Below, piece by piece: positions 9,293 to 17,832 of a stretch of DNA of 56,727 bases (positions are counted from its first letter, which is position 1; every line of letters starts with the position of its first letter). The translations under genes and the position numbers were made by a program. This DNA comes from Nitrospinota bacterium (lineage in GTDB: Bacteria > Nitrospinota_A > UBA7883 > JACRGQ01). The notes beneath the pieces are model-generated. The model was given only the letters and a program-made list of their open reading frames with translations, had not been told where the DNA came from and did no database searches. Where the stretch lies: positions 89,316 through 146,042 of the forward strand of contig JACRGR010000017.1 in the NCBI GenBank assembly GCA_016212275.1, written 5' to 3'.

Positions 9293-10216
9293 ATGAACAT
9301 GATCGCCCTATTACTCACATTACTCGCATTGCCCGCCATGTTCACCTCACCGGCTTGGGCCGGCAAGGAATGCGAGTACTGCCGGGGTTTCTATTGGCAT
9401 GAAACCACCGCTTCGGATGAAAAGCAAAAAGATGATGGAAAATCGCGGGAAGACAAACGCAAGGCACTGAACCTCCCCACCCCCGCCGTCCCTCCCCCGC
9501 TCAAGGAAGTGTACACCAAGGAAGAGCTCATGAAAATGCATCCGGACCAGTTCGAGCCGCTGGCAAGGATGTACATGAGAAAAGCGGTCGGCGAACGGAG
9601 CCCGCAGAACGTAAAGGATTACCAGGACGTGCAGGACGCCGCCCGGAAGATGGGAGTGCAGTTCGGCAACGTATGGCAGTACAACCTGCAAACCAATCCC
9701 GAAATGTCGCTCGACCAGGAATACCCCGTCTCAATGGAGGGAATCAACGAGCGGCTCAGTTCGCGGGACCAGGAGGTCGCCGAACGGATCGCCCGGGAGC
9801 GGGAGGACTTCGCGCTCCTTTACTTTTATTCACCCACCTGCGGATACTGTAAGTTTCAGGACGAATATTTGATCCAGTTCATGCAGGCATTCAACTGGCG
9901 ACTGTGCCCCGAAACGGCCGCCAACGGCGGCCTGCAAACGGACAATTGCGAGATCATAAAAATGGACGTGCAAAAATGGCCGGCGCTCAAATTGCGCTAT
10001 AAGGCGCAATCCACCCCTTTCATCGTGCTTTTGCACAAGAACAGCTCCTTCTCGATCGCCGTGGGGCCTGGGCTTACCACCATGACGGACCTGGCCTACA
10101 ACATCTACCGCGGCATTCGGCTGATGAAGGGGGAGATCACTCCCGAACAGTACACCATGATGGAATCGGAACGGGGGAAAGGGTTCGATCCCACGGCATC
10201 CAAGCCCCCTCAATAA
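9293..10216 (+). CDS. traF: TraF, thioredoxin-like pilus assembly protein
   Basis: F-type TraF is a periplasmic protein with a thioredoxin fold that helps fold disulfide-rich Tra proteins. Signal peptide cleavage is expected after AWA (residue 23). A CEYC pair lies at residues 27-30. The C-terminal half contains YSPTCGYCKFQ, an intact CxxC active site that F-plasmid TraF itself lacks but many ICE versions keep. Conserved TraF features include the PxxxxxxYxxxQ-like middle and the STPFIVLLHKN strand. It fits with the large cysteine content of TraN, TraU and the 700-residue neighbour. Confidence 0.92.
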   Translation: MNMIALLLTLLALPAMFTSPAWAGKECEYCRGFYWHETTASDEKQKDDGKSREDKRKALNLPTPAVPPPLKEVYTKEELMKMHPDQFEPLARMYMRKAVGERSPQNVKDYQDVQDAARKMGVQFGNVWQYNLQTNPEMSLDQEYPVSMEGINERLSSRDQEVAERIAREREDFALLYFYSPTCGYCKFQDEYLIQFMQAFNWRLCPETAANGGLQTDNCEIIKMDVQKWPALKLRYKAQSTPFIVLLHKNSSFSIAVGPGLTTMTDLAYNIYRGIRLMKGEITPEQYTMMESERGKGFDPTASKPPQ

Positions 10217-10220
10217 AGTT

Positions 10221-10247
10221 GAGGGTACCCCTCCGGCACATTACAAA
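10221..10247 (+). promoter_or_regulatory. AGGGTACCCCT box, copy 1 (upstream of traH)
   Basis: GAGGGTACCCCTC is a near-perfect palindrome, followed two bases later by GGCACATTAC. The same composite recurs at 12439 (plus), 24530 (minus) and 31814 (minus), each time reading towards the next gene. The downstream gene traH starts about 45 bases on. I infer an operator or activator site shared by transfer operons. No classical -35/-10 pair is obvious. Confidence 0.6.
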
Positions 10248-10277
10248 TAAGGAGGAGGTTTAAGCCAAGAGCCCATT

Positions 10278-11705
10278 ATGATGCTGAAAAGAATAGCCGC
10301 CCTAACATTTTCCGGGATATTCGCCGTATCCTCCACGGCAAGCGCCGGGGGTTCGTGGGTCGGCGACCAGCTCAACAATGTCCTCGGATTCAACCCGAGC
10401 CAACAGACCGGATCCGGTCCCAGCGAATTCCAGGGGCAACAACGCAACTTCTGGACCGGCGGCGGCTACCAGGCGCGCGCCTGGTCAAACACCCCTGAAT
10501 ATGTCTTCTCACTCGAAAAGCCTCATTTCAATGTTGGGTGCGGCGGCGTGGATATGTTCCTGGGTTCCTACTCCATGATGAAAATGGAATACCTTGCCGC
10601 CAAGATGCAGAAGATCATGCAACAGGCCCCCACGTTCGCAACCATGCTGGCCATCCAGGAACTCGTGGCGCCGGTGGCGGAGAATCTGAAGCAGTTCGAA
10701 AGTATCCTCGACCAGATAAACAATATCAACCTGAACGAATGCGGCATGACCAAAACGATGGTGGCGGTTCTGCAAGGCGCCGCCACAGGGCAGATGACCG
10801 GCGGTGAAGCGCTGACCAGGTTCGCCCAGGAAGTGGGTATAGACGACAACTGGTACGCCGCCAGTAAAAAAGCCAAAGACCTCGGCCTTAAAAACAGCGC
10901 CGCCAGCCCCTTGGGCGCTTGCCCGGCGGACATTGACCAGATATTCCTCACCGGAGGTTCGGTACTTTCGCACCTTGGAACGCTTCTCAACATCCCGCCG
11001 GAGCATGTGGACATGATGCGCGGGGTTTTCGGCGACATCAGAGTCGTCATGTGGGACGGCGGCGCGGGACTCACGTTGATGCCGGTCGACCCGTGCCAAC
11101 AAAATGGCGATCTTACGGCCCTGGTCGAGGGAAGGGGAAAGATCATGGATGCATCCGGCACTTGCCTAGATATCCCGGATGCCAACAAAAGCATCCGGAA
11201 GTGGGTGGAAACGAACGTCACGGCCATCAAGATCAAGATCAAGGGCCGTCAGGACCTCGGTTCGGGCGAAGTCGCGTTCATCCAAGCCATGCGTCAACCC
11301 GTGTACAACGAACTGCAGGCGGCGATCGCCAGCGGCGAACCGAACGCGGTGATCATGAACATGGCCGAGGAAATGGCATTGGATTACGCCTATTACATGC
11401 TCTATGACCTGTATGTGCGGATGAATACCGCCATGGTCGCGGCTCAAAGCATGATCGAGGCCAAACGGGCCGACTCGACCTATTGCAAGATATCCTTGGT
11501 AAAGGGGGAACTCGGCCAAATCCAGATTCTGCTGGAAAAAGCTAATGAAAAGATCGTGGAGATGCGTGCCCAATACGCGGCGTTCACCAACACCATGACA
11601 TCCCGCCAGAAAAGCATGGAACACTACCAGCGGTACAAGACCACGGCGTTCAACCAGCTTTCAGACGCGTTCGGCACCCACATCGCCGCCCGCGCGGTGA
11701 GGTAA
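10278..11705 (+). CDS. traH: TraH, F-type pilus assembly protein
   Basis: TraH is a conserved periplasmic protein of F-like systems, needed for pilus extension. The 475-residue protein has a signal peptide (MLKRIAALTFSGIFAVSSTASA). Family hallmarks follow: YVFSLEKPHFNVGCGGVDM, with GCGGID-like, then FLGSYSMM, the long helical middle, and the C-terminal coiled-coil-like segment. An AAGGAGGAGG site lies about 17 bases before the ATG, farther than usual, so the exact start is uncertain (ATG 10281 is also possible). It has its own regulatory box, so a promoter may lie between traF and traH. Confidence 0.93.
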   Translation: MMLKRIAALTFSGIFAVSSTASAGGSWVGDQLNNVLGFNPSQQTGSGPSEFQGQQRNFWTGGGYQARAWSNTPEYVFSLEKPHFNVGCGGVDMFLGSYSMMKMEYLAAKMQKIMQQAPTFATMLAIQELVAPVAENLKQFESILDQINNINLNECGMTKTMVAVLQGAATGQMTGGEALTRFAQEVGIDDNWYAASKKAKDLGLKNSAASPLGACPADIDQIFLTGGSVLSHLGTLLNIPPEHVDMMRGVFGDIRVVMWDGGAGLTLMPVDPCQQNGDLTALVEGRGKIMDASGTCLDIPDANKSIRKWVETNVTAIKIKIKGRQDLGSGEVAFIQAMRQPVYNELQAAIASGEPNAVIMNMAEEMALDYAYYMLYDLYVRMNTAMVAAQSMIEAKRADSTYCKISLVKGELGQIQILLEKANEKIVEMRAQYAAFTNTMTSRQKSMEHYQRYKTTAFNQLSDAFGTHIAARAVR

Positions 11706-11788
11706 GTTTATGATGGGGGACGACCTGAAAAACCTCGAATGCGACTCTGATCATTCTAACGGGATGACAAAGGTTCTGATGAAAATGC

Positions 11789-12412
11789 TCATGACCGATG
11801 TGGCGGACGGAAATACCGTTCTCCATTTTCCACATGGAACCATCTGCCTAAAGGCCCGGACAGGATATTTACGCGCTTATAATCCGGGATAGACGGTTCT
11901 TTCGGATGCAACAGATCACGAAGCTCACCATCTATACGAAGGATTTCCCGCCGTTTTTTCTCAAGGGTATACTTAAGTTTTCCGCTTTGCATAAGAGCCG
12001 TCTGTTCCCCGGTCATGCATACATTTTGGGACTCGCTGATGTATAAACGGCATAACAACGGGCGAACCGGATATACCGAGCATGACTTGTCTTCGGTGAA
12101 AGGACATGCAACTGGAAAGCTCGGATAGGAGCGCTCCATTGCCAACTCATAATGACCATTAAATATGACCAAATGTTCTGCCCAAGAATCCCTGTTGTCG
12201 TTAAGAGAATTCAAATAGGAAGCAATTAGAGAAGCTTCTATCAGAGTGCTCATTAGGGGTTTATCGGAAGGGAAATAACAGCAGAAATGGCAACCTTTTT
12301 TGCATGCGACGTCAAGGACAAGAGATGGCATCCAGAAATCCACCTCTTCATGGATATTTTCCACCCTTTTTATGAAAGGGACGATATTCACTTCGAGTAT
12401 ATCCATTTCCAT
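11789..12412 (-). CDS. YkgJ-like CxxxxCxxCC zinc/iron-binding protein, cargo gene
   Basis: The protein contains CKKGCHFCCYFP near residue 40 and CPFTEDKSCSVYPVRPLLCR farther on. This is the eight-cysteine pattern of the YkgJ (UPF0153) family, which is thought to bind zinc or an iron-sulfur cluster; its function is unknown. The start was placed at ATG 12412 (MEMDILEVNIV); no good ribosome site is visible, and an upstream ATG at 12457 is possible. The gene runs against the tra operon and fills the whole traH-traG gap, so it looks like an inserted cargo gene. The traG regulatory box lies just upstream of its start. Confidence 0.75.
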   Translation of the reverse strand: MEMDILEVNIVPFIKRVENIHEEVDFWMPSLVLDVACKKGCHFCCYFPSDKPLMSTLIEASLIASYLNSLNDNRDSWAEHLVIFNGHYELAMERSYPSFPVACPFTEDKSCSVYPVRPLLCRLYISESQNVCMTGEQTALMQSGKLKYTLEKKRREILRIDGELRDLLHPKEPSIPDYKRVNILSGPLGRWFHVENGERYFRPPHRS

Positions 12413-12437
12413 GATGATAACAAAAGTACCCCCTTTC

Positions 12438-12460
12438 AGGGTACCCCTCCCGCGCATTAC
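12438..12460 (+). promoter_or_regulatory. AGGGTACCCCT box, copy 2 (upstream of traG)
   Basis: CAGGGTACCCCTCC followed by CGCGCATTAC, ending nine bases before the traG ATG. A second half-site, GTACCC at 12426-12431, forms an inverted repeat with GGGTAC at 12439-12444. The site also overlaps the 5' region of the divergent YkgJ-like gene, so one regulator could affect both. Confidence 0.6.
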
Positions 12461-12468
12461 ATGGAAGG

Positions 12469-15195
12469 ATGAGGTACTTCCGGTGGTTTGTTTCCATCGC
12501 CGCGGCGGTTTTCCTGCTTCCCGGAACCGCCCACGCCGCCATTACGCTCGATTTCTACACTTCGGGCGGGTTCGATATGGTCCTTTACGGCTTTAATACC
12601 GCGTCCCTCCTGATAACCGACCCGGCGATGCGGCAAGCCGCCTGGATCACCGGCTTCACGGGCTTGGTCGTCGCCCTCGCCGCCATCGGCTTCAGCGCGA
12701 GAGATGGATTTAAGCCCCTTAAAATGTGGTTTATCGGCATGGCCGTCTTCATCTACACCATGTCCTCCACCGGTAGCGTTTTCATCTACGATACGGTCTT
12801 AAACCGCACCAGCGGCGCCATCCCGGTCCCCAGCATCATGGTGGCCATGGCGGGCGGCATGAACGTCATCCAGCGCACCCTGGTAAGGGTGGTCGAGACC
12901 GCTGGCGCCGTCATCGTCCCGATGAGCGTATCCGACCTTAACTACCGGACCTCGGCGGGGCCCGCCGGCCTTAAAGCCCTACTCGAGGCGGCCAAGGCCA
13001 ACGAACTGGATGACTCCTATGTGCAGAAATCCCTCTTCAAATACCTGGACGACTGCTGGGCGATGGAGATACTGAACCAGTCCAACGGAGGGGTGAACAT
13101 CGACCTCAACGCCGTAAAAACCGGAAGCGGAAGCCTGCTGGATCAGCTGGCCATAGGCAACAACCCCGCTTTCTACACCGTGTACTACGCCCAAGGTGAC
13201 AACGTGGGGGTCACGATGAAGTGTAGCGACGACTGGAGCCTTCTGAACAGCTACCTCTCAACAGACGCCAACTTCACCTCCGCCGTCAAATCCGCCTGCG
13301 GCGCCGCCGGATTCAACCCCACGAGCAACGCCGAAGTTTCCCAAGGCGCCGGCAAATGCAACCTGCAACTCAATTCCTGGGTGAGCGCCGTGAACAATAC
13401 CTCCGGCATTACCGCCGAAGGGTTCACCCGCCAGGCGTTCCTGGCACGGGCGATCGAGGCGAAACGGCTATCCTGGAATCCCAGCGGAGCCGCCAACGCC
13501 AACTACATGGCGCAGACCTCCGGCGTTGCCGAGTTCTACGAGGAATGGATGCCGATCATGCAGGCGGGGGTGCTTACCATGACGCTCATCTTCACCCCGA
13601 TCCTGTTCCTGTTCCTCCCCACCCAGATGTTCGACAAGATTCTGCTGGGGGTATTGGGACTGTACCTCTTCAACGTCGTTTGGGCGGTCACCGACGCTGT
13701 GGTGCATACCGCGATGGTGGCGCACAGCATGAAAGTGCTCGAAGTGATCCGCCAAAAGCATATCGGCATGGACGCCATCCTGCTTATGCCCGATCCGATC
13801 ATCAAGACGCTCGCGCAGTGGTACCAGTGGCGCATGGCCGGCATGGCGTTCGCCGGGATGATCACGGGGCTTTTCGTGAAGTTCGGGCACGCTTCGGTCG
13901 CATTCAGCGGGGCGATCGCCGGATCGGGGACAGCGGCGGGGTCATCGAGCGGCCAGGAGGTCTATACCCCCTCCGGCCAGGCCCAATCGCTCGACCGGTA
14001 CGCCAATATGGAGATACCACGGTTGAGCAACGCCGCCTCCTTCGGAGCCGACGCCATGGCCGAGTCGTCCACCCGTTCGCAGGCCGCCTCGATAGGATCG
14101 GGAATGGGCTACCAGGGCCAGCATGACGCCTACGGCGTCGGGAAGACCGGCACCGAGATCAACGCCGGCAGGACGTCGGCCGCCGGCGAAGTTTTTAGCC
14201 AAGACTCTGGCGGCATCCGCGAAGGCGCGCACAACGTTGGCGAGAAAAACACCGCGCGGGAGAGCGCCATGGCCAAGGCGTACGACGATATGGCCGAGAG
14301 GAAAGGGATTTCCGGCAAGCAACTTATCGAAGACGTGAGTGGAACACAAACCGAACGGACCGCGGGAGACTCTGAAGCGTTCGCAAATGTCGCACGGGAC
14401 AATGGCATGACCCCCGAGGGCATGGCCAACGTCATTGGCAACCTGGAACACGAACGGAAATACCGGGGAGTTGAAGCCGCCCACCAAAACTATGAGGCGG
14501 CCCAAAAGCAAGGGTTCGAGAGGAGTTTCGCGGATTTCCTGAAGCAGGAGCAGGCGCATACGCGTTATGCGGACGCCACAGGCGACCACTCGGTGGCGTC
14601 CACGCCGGGCGGGGGAGCGGTGCTAAGTGAAACGAAACGCGGTAAGAGCGACGTGACGGAAGACACGCAAAAGCGTGTCCGCGACCACCTCGACACGGAC
14701 CAGAGCGGCTCACGCGTCCTTGTGGATAACACAAATACGGAGAGGAGAGACGACCTGTCCGGCCACCATGAAACGAGCAATGTCGTTATCGCCGGGCAAA
14801 AACACGCCGTGGCCGGCCAGACGGACAACACCGTTCAGGACAAGCGGGTGACTGGCGAAGGGGTCACGAACACCACCTACGATCCGGCAACCGGGCAAGC
14901 CGCGCTGGAGAAGAGCGAGATGGGCAAGTCGCAAAAGATCGACAAAGACACCACCATCGTCGATGGCGGCACCCACGTCCAAGCCGATACCATCACCAAT
15001 ACGGCTGAGGCGATCGGAGGGAAGGAATTTGCAATTGCTGTAGGAACTGGAGAAAAAGCGGTAAAGGATGTGGTTGGGATTATTAAAGCCGTAGACTACA
15101 TCACCCCTGACTCAAAACCCGAACAACCTCAAATTCCGACATCGATTAATAATGAAGAGGCGGTAAAGGAAGCAATGAGAAAAGCGGGCTTATAG
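12469..15195 (+). CDS. traG: TraG, mating-pair stabilisation and pilus assembly protein
   Basis: F-type TraG is an inner-membrane protein whose N-terminal part supports pilus assembly and whose C-terminal part stabilises mating pairs and contributes to entry exclusion. The 908-residue protein starts with a signal-like helix, then membrane segments at roughly residues 45-65, 83-100 and 365-420, and a TM near residue 460. The family-typical ITLDFYTSGGFDMVLYGFN opening and TMSSTGSVFIYDTV are present. From residue ~480 on it is hydrophilic, rich in Gly, Ala, Ser and charged residues, as in other TraG C-terminal domains. This tail varies greatly between elements. Confidence 0.9.
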   Translation: MRYFRWFVSIAAAVFLLPGTAHAAITLDFYTSGGFDMVLYGFNTASLLITDPAMRQAAWITGFTGLVVALAAIGFSARDGFKPLKMWFIGMAVFIYTMSSTGSVFIYDTVLNRTSGAIPVPSIMVAMAGGMNVIQRTLVRVVETAGAVIVPMSVSDLNYRTSAGPAGLKALLEAAKANELDDSYVQKSLFKYLDDCWAMEILNQSNGGVNIDLNAVKTGSGSLLDQLAIGNNPAFYTVYYAQGDNVGVTMKCSDDWSLLNSYLSTDANFTSAVKSACGAAGFNPTSNAEVSQGAGKCNLQLNSWVSAVNNTSGITAEGFTRQAFLARAIEAKRLSWNPSGAANANYMAQTSGVAEFYEEWMPIMQAGVLTMTLIFTPILFLFLPTQMFDKILLGVLGLYLFNVVWAVTDAVVHTAMVAHSMKVLEVIRQKHIGMDAILLMPDPIIKTLAQWYQWRMAGMAFAGMITGLFVKFGHASVAFSGAIAGSGTAAGSSSGQEVYTPSGQAQSLDRYANMEIPRLSNAASFGADAMAESSTRSQAASIGSGMGYQGQHDAYGVGKTGTEINAGRTSAAGEVFSQDSGGIREGAHNVGEKNTARESAMAKAYDDMAERKGISGKQLIEDVSGTQTERTAGDSEAFANVARDNGMTPEGMANVIGNLEHERKYRGVEAAHQNYEAAQKQGFERSFADFLKQEQAHTRYADATGDHSVASTPGGGAVLSETKRGKSDVTEDTQKRVRDHLDTDQSGSRVLVDNTNTERRDDLSGHHETSNVVIAGQKHAVAGQTDNTVQDKRVTGEGVTNTTYDPATGQAALEKSEMGKSQKIDKDTTIVDGGTHVQADTITNTAEAIGGKEFAIAVGTGEKAVKDVVGIIKAVDYITPDSKPEQPQIPTSINNEEAVKEAMRKAGL

Positions 15196-15204
15196 AAATA
15201 CCAA

Positions 15205-15456
15205 CTACCTTTGGTTCTCATCTTTCAGGTTTGGATCAAAGCTAAAATCGATGCGAAATCCATCAACCCACGCATCATTATCACCCTTTGGCTTGCGGCT
15301 TAAATAGCCCATTAAGAATAAGAACGGCAATCCGCCCACGACTACCGCGAGAGCGGCAAGGTCATTTCGCAGTTGCCAGCCGATGAACGCATACGCGGCA
15401 ACCACGAAGAGCATGGCCACCGGGTGGCGTTTAATTAGCATCGGTATCCTTTTCAT
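15205..15456 (-). CDS. Small two-helix membrane protein, unknown
   Basis: An 83-residue protein with two membrane helices (about residues 12-30 and 35-52) and a soluble C-terminal tail. It starts with a basic MKRIPMLIKRHP stretch. An AGAAGGGA sequence sits about 11 bases before the ATG. It converges on traG. I recognise no family; a small immunity, exclusion or regulatory role would be a guess. Confidence 0.5.
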   Translation of the reverse strand: MKRIPMLIKRHPVAMLFVVAAYAFIGWQLRNDLAALAVVVGGLPFLFLMGYLSRKPKGDNDAWVDGFRIDFSFDPNLKDENQR

Positions 15457-15526
15457 GTCGGTTTCATTCCCTTCTTTCGAGAATATTTATACATGACGCC
15501 GGCTCAAGTGTCAAGCAAAACATATA

Positions 15527-15556
15527 TTGATTTAAATATATTTATGCGAATATAAT
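15527..15556 (+). promoter_or_regulatory. Sigma-70 promoter of hicAB
   Basis: TTGATT at 15527-15532 and TATAAT at 15551-15556, 18 bases apart, in an AT-rich island within GC-rich DNA. Transcription would begin about at 15563, only a few bases before the hicA ATG at 15565, so the message may be nearly leaderless. The ATATATT/AATATAT symmetry around the -35 could be a HicB operator. Confidence 0.7.
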
Positions 15557-15564
15557 ATGGTCGG

Positions 15565-15750
15565 ATGGATGGAAAAGAGGTTATCAGAATCCTTAAGTCA
15601 CATGGGTGGAAGGTGATGAGAATCGAAGGGAGCCACCACAGGCTGGGCCATGCTTCCAAACGGGTAACGGTGCCTGTTCACGGAAGCAGGGATTTGGGAA
15701 TTGGACTTATCAAGGCGATAGAAAAACAATCGGGAGTGAAACTCAGATGA
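15565..15750 (+). CDS. hicA: HicA-family mRNA interferase toxin
   Basis: A 61-residue protein with the HicA double-stranded RNA-binding-like fold. MDGKEVIRILKSHGWKVMRI is followed by the catalytic-histidine region EGSHHRLGH and the VTVPVHGSRDLGIGLIKAI segment. The conserved GSHH and PxHxxxxLxxG positions are intact, so the toxin should be active. Its stop overlaps the hicB start (ATGA), the usual hicA-hicB order. Confidence 0.92.
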   Translation: MDGKEVIRILKSHGWKVMRIEGSHHRLGHASKRVTVPVHGSRDLGIGLIKAIEKQSGVKLR

Positions 15751-16160
15751 AAATTATGTATCCGGCAAATATCGTCAAAGGCGAGGATGGAATTTATACA
15801 GTCACCTTTCCGGACTTTCCGGAAGCCGTGACCGATGGCGCCACCTTGGAGGAAGCCCTGCACAACGCTTCTGAGGCGCTTACACTGACTTTAGAGGGGC
15901 GAATGGAGGAGGGAATGGAAATCCCCTCTCCGAAGGAAAGGGGCAGGCATCTCGTTGCGCCCGCGGCGCGGGTGCAAAGCGCGGTTTTGTTAAAGATGGC
16001 GCGTGGCAAGCGGACTGTGGCCGAAATAGCCCGCGCGCTCGGCACGTCCTGGCCCGCCGCGCAAAAACTCGAAGACCCGCGCCACTCGCCAACCCTTAAG
16101 CAGTTGGAAAAAGCGGCGGCGGCGATGGGGAAGAAATTGCTGATTGAAATTGAAGGATGA
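15747..16160 (+). CDS. hicB: HicB-family antitoxin with C-terminal helix-turn-helix
   Basis: Residues 1-65 form the HicB partial RNase H fold: YPANIVKGEDGIYTVTFPDFPEAVTDG, then LEEALHNASEALTL. Residues 85-137 carry an XRE/HTH-type DNA-binding segment (TVAEIARALGTSWPAAQKL, then SPTLKQLEKAAAAMGKKL). This fits autoregulation of the AT-rich promoter upstream. The start at 15747 overlaps the hicA stop. The pair probably helps maintain the element. Confidence 0.9.
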   Translation: MKIMYPANIVKGEDGIYTVTFPDFPEAVTDGATLEEALHNASEALTLTLEGRMEEGMEIPSPKERGRHLVAPAARVQSAVLLKMARGKRTVAEIARALGTSWPAAQKLEDPRHSPTLKQLEKAAAAMGKKLLIEIEG

Positions 16161-16198
16161 ACTGGCAGAAACTCGAACCATGGCCTTTGCGGCAATAA

Positions 16199-16247
16199 AA
16201 AAGGGGGCGGCATCCGTCCAAAGACTTCCGCCTCCCCCTTGTCTTGC
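16199..16247. terminator. Bidirectional rho-independent terminator
   Basis: AAAAAAGGGGGCGG and CCGCCTCCCCCTT are inverted repeats around a 17-base loop. On the minus strand the stem is followed by CCCTTTTTTATT, a strong terminator for the long minus-strand ICE operon. On the plus strand it ends hicAB. Confidence 0.8.
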
Positions 16248-16259
16248 TTCTGTTCCCCG

Positions 16260-16388
16260 TTATGCCCTCTGAAGCAATTCATTCATCGCTTCATTGGCCA
16301 ATTCGACGGCTTCCGCCGCGCTGGCGCATAGTTTCAAGGCCTCATCGAGGAACGTGGCATAAATTTCCTTGTACATGGACCACTCCAT
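16260..16388 (-). CDS. Very small helical protein (38-42 residues), unknown
   Basis: The frame starts at ATG 16388 or, more likely, at the in-frame ATG 16376, which has a GGAG six bases ahead (inside the first codons). The product, MYKEIYATFLDEALKLCASA and onward, is an alanine/glutamate-rich amphipathic helix. It is the last gene before the operon's terminator. It is too short for family recognition, so its reality rests on the ribosome site and position. Confidence 0.4.
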   Translation of the reverse strand: MEWSMYKEIYATFLDEALKLCASAAEAVELANEAMNELLQRA

Positions 16389-16392
16389 AAAA

Positions 16393-16476
16393 AGGGTTAA
16401 TGAACCTTCGGGGAGATCCCCCCTGCCGACCATGTTTTGACAACACGACCAGCAGGGGGAAACCCCGAAGAACCCT
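16393..16476 (-). other. Long imperfect hairpin before the last small gene of the operon
   Basis: On the minus strand CTTCGGGG and CCCCGAAG form an 8-bp outer stem and CCCCCTGC and GCAGGGGG an 8-bp inner stem, flanked by AGGGTT/AACCCT. Competing local hairpins (GGGG-TTT-CCCC, GGGG-ATCT-CCCC, GGTT-CATT-AACC) can form instead. It lies between the GNAT stop and the small ORF and could be an attenuator. It does not fit the three-way-junction leader described farther up the operon. Confidence 0.55.
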
Positions 16477-16534
16477 TGCGGAGTGATCCCTTTTGCTTAA
16501 AGAAAGGAGCGGCCATAAGGCCGCCCCTCCCCTT

Positions 16535-16939
16535 CTATCCGATCACCTTGCCGAGCAACAGGACCGGATGTCCCGTCGCCGGATTGGTGAACCTGTTCCA
16601 CCTTTCGAACCCAAGCCGTTCGTCAATGCGGATGCTCGCGGCATTGTCTTCACGCACCGTCACGGCCGCCATCGGCGTTTTCACCTTTCCCAAGCCCTCG
16701 CGGACCAGGAACGTTCCAACGCCATGGCCGCGTCGTTCCGGCAAAACGTAAAGATGCCGTATTTCCGTTAAGAACCACGACCGGCGCAAAAGGCAAACGC
16801 ACCCTTCTATCCGTCCTTCCTTGACGGCCACGAAATAGCCGCCGGAAATGACCGGATCGGATCCGTTGCACTCTTTCAGCCAGTCCTTGATCCGTTGCAG
16901 GGTGGCCGGCTTTACGGCCCTTTTGAATTCGAGGCTCAT
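16535..16939 (-). CDS. GNAT-family N-acetyltransferase
   Basis: A 134-residue GNAT enzyme, expected to transfer an acetyl (acyl) group from a CoA donor to an amine. Motif A is visible as IRHLYVLPERRGHGVGTFLV, with the acetyl-CoA loop R/Q-x-x-G-x-G/A. The C-terminal half contains the usual ADNAASIRIDERLGFERW-like segment (REDNAASIRIDERLGF). Its ATG overlaps the stop of the glutamine amidotransferase gene, so it is coupled to the amidoligase operon. Acetyltransferases are known partners of amidoligase clusters; the substrate is unknown. Confidence 0.88.
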   Translation of the reverse strand: MSLEFKRAVKPATLQRIKDWLKECNGSDPVISGGYFVAVKEGRIEGCVCLLRRSWFLTEIRHLYVLPERRGHGVGTFLVREGLGKVKTPMAAVTVREDNAASIRIDERLGFERWNRFTNPATGHPVLLLGKVIG

Positions 16940-17829
16940 AGCAACCTCCGATCTTCAGAGCCATCGGAAAGAAACGAGAGTTGCCTCCCGCCTTCCCCGA
17001 GGACACCCGCATAATTCCTTTCAGCCCTGCACCCGCTCACCGGCCTGCATTCCAGCTCCCTCACGGCGGTAACCTCGAGGTCGCTGTGCGGGCCGTATTC
17101 GATGCGGTAAAGCCGGTATGGCGCCGCTTCGAACAGCCCAGCCTTCTCGATGTTGCCCAGTATCCCGCGAAGGGATGCCCAGGCTTTCTCGAAGATCTCG
17201 GCCGTCGAGCAAAACCACCGCCCCAGGCCAAGTTTCCTCGCGTCAATAACGGCAAGGGGCCGGTCCGGCGATCGCCACAAGTAAAGGGCCTTTTCCCGAA
17301 AGCGGTTCAGGTAAACGAAAGCGAAATCGGCCGATCCGGAGATCACCTCCGAGACCTTTGAGATCGCCTCTCCCACCTTTACGCCTCCGTTTTGCTGACG
17401 GGCTATCGCCCTGAACACCGTTTCGCTGTCAACGTCGGCCTCCTCCACCTGGAAGATCTTCGCCAAACGGCGCGTCCTTCCGACGCACCCGTTATGGATC
17501 CCGAAATTCCATTTCCCGTCCACGCGCACCGCGAACGGATGCGCGTTGCGGTCGGTGATGGCTCCGGCCGTAGCGAACCGGTTGTGGCCAAGGCACGCCA
17601 GAATCCTGCTTTTGAACAGGAATTCCGTGTCCCCCTGGCTTACGAATTCCTCCCCCGAAAGGGCTTTCTTCCGAAGGATCGCCTTTTCCGGGGTGATGAT
17701 GGCAAGGCCGGTCGAGTGCTTCCCCCTGGACTGGTCCGCGATCGCGAGCGCCTGCAGGAGCAGGGCCGCTTTCACGCCGTCCATTTGGTTTCCCCGGCCG
17801 TCCGACACATGGCCGAATATCCCGCACAT
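16936..17829 (-). CDS. Class II glutamine amidotransferase
   Basis: The protein begins MCGIFGHVSD, placing the catalytic Cys at position 2 after Met removal, as in Ntn-type (class II) glutaminases. Further family features are RGKHSTGLAI, then GHNRFATAGAIT and GIHNGCVG. The enzyme should release ammonia from glutamine. There is no synthetase domain in its 297 residues, so ammonia is presumably passed to a partner, most simply the amidoligase encoded three bases upstream. A GGGAGG ribosome site overlaps the amidoligase stop. Confidence 0.9.
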   Translation of the reverse strand: MCGIFGHVSDGRGNQMDGVKAALLLQALAIADQSRGKHSTGLAIITPEKAILRKKALSGEEFVSQGDTEFLFKSRILACLGHNRFATAGAITDRNAHPFAVRVDGKWNFGIHNGCVGRTRRLAKIFQVEEADVDSETVFRAIARQQNGGVKVGEAISKVSEVISGSADFAFVYLNRFREKALYLWRSPDRPLAVIDARKLGLGRWFCSTAEIFEKAWASLRGILGNIEKAGLFEAAPYRLYRIEYGPHSDLEVTAVRELECRPVSGCRAERNYAGVLGEGGRQLSFLSDGSEDRRLL

Positions 17830-17832
17830 GGC

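Noticed and set aside
11710..11892. 60-codon plus-strand frame after traH
   Set aside because: It is antisense to the end of the YkgJ-type gene, has no ribosome site and shows no family resemblance.
16393..16476. A sixth copy of the three-way-junction leader
   Set aside because: It has similar G/C blocks and lies before a small gene, but it cannot form an outer stem enclosing two hairpins in the same order; it is described separately.
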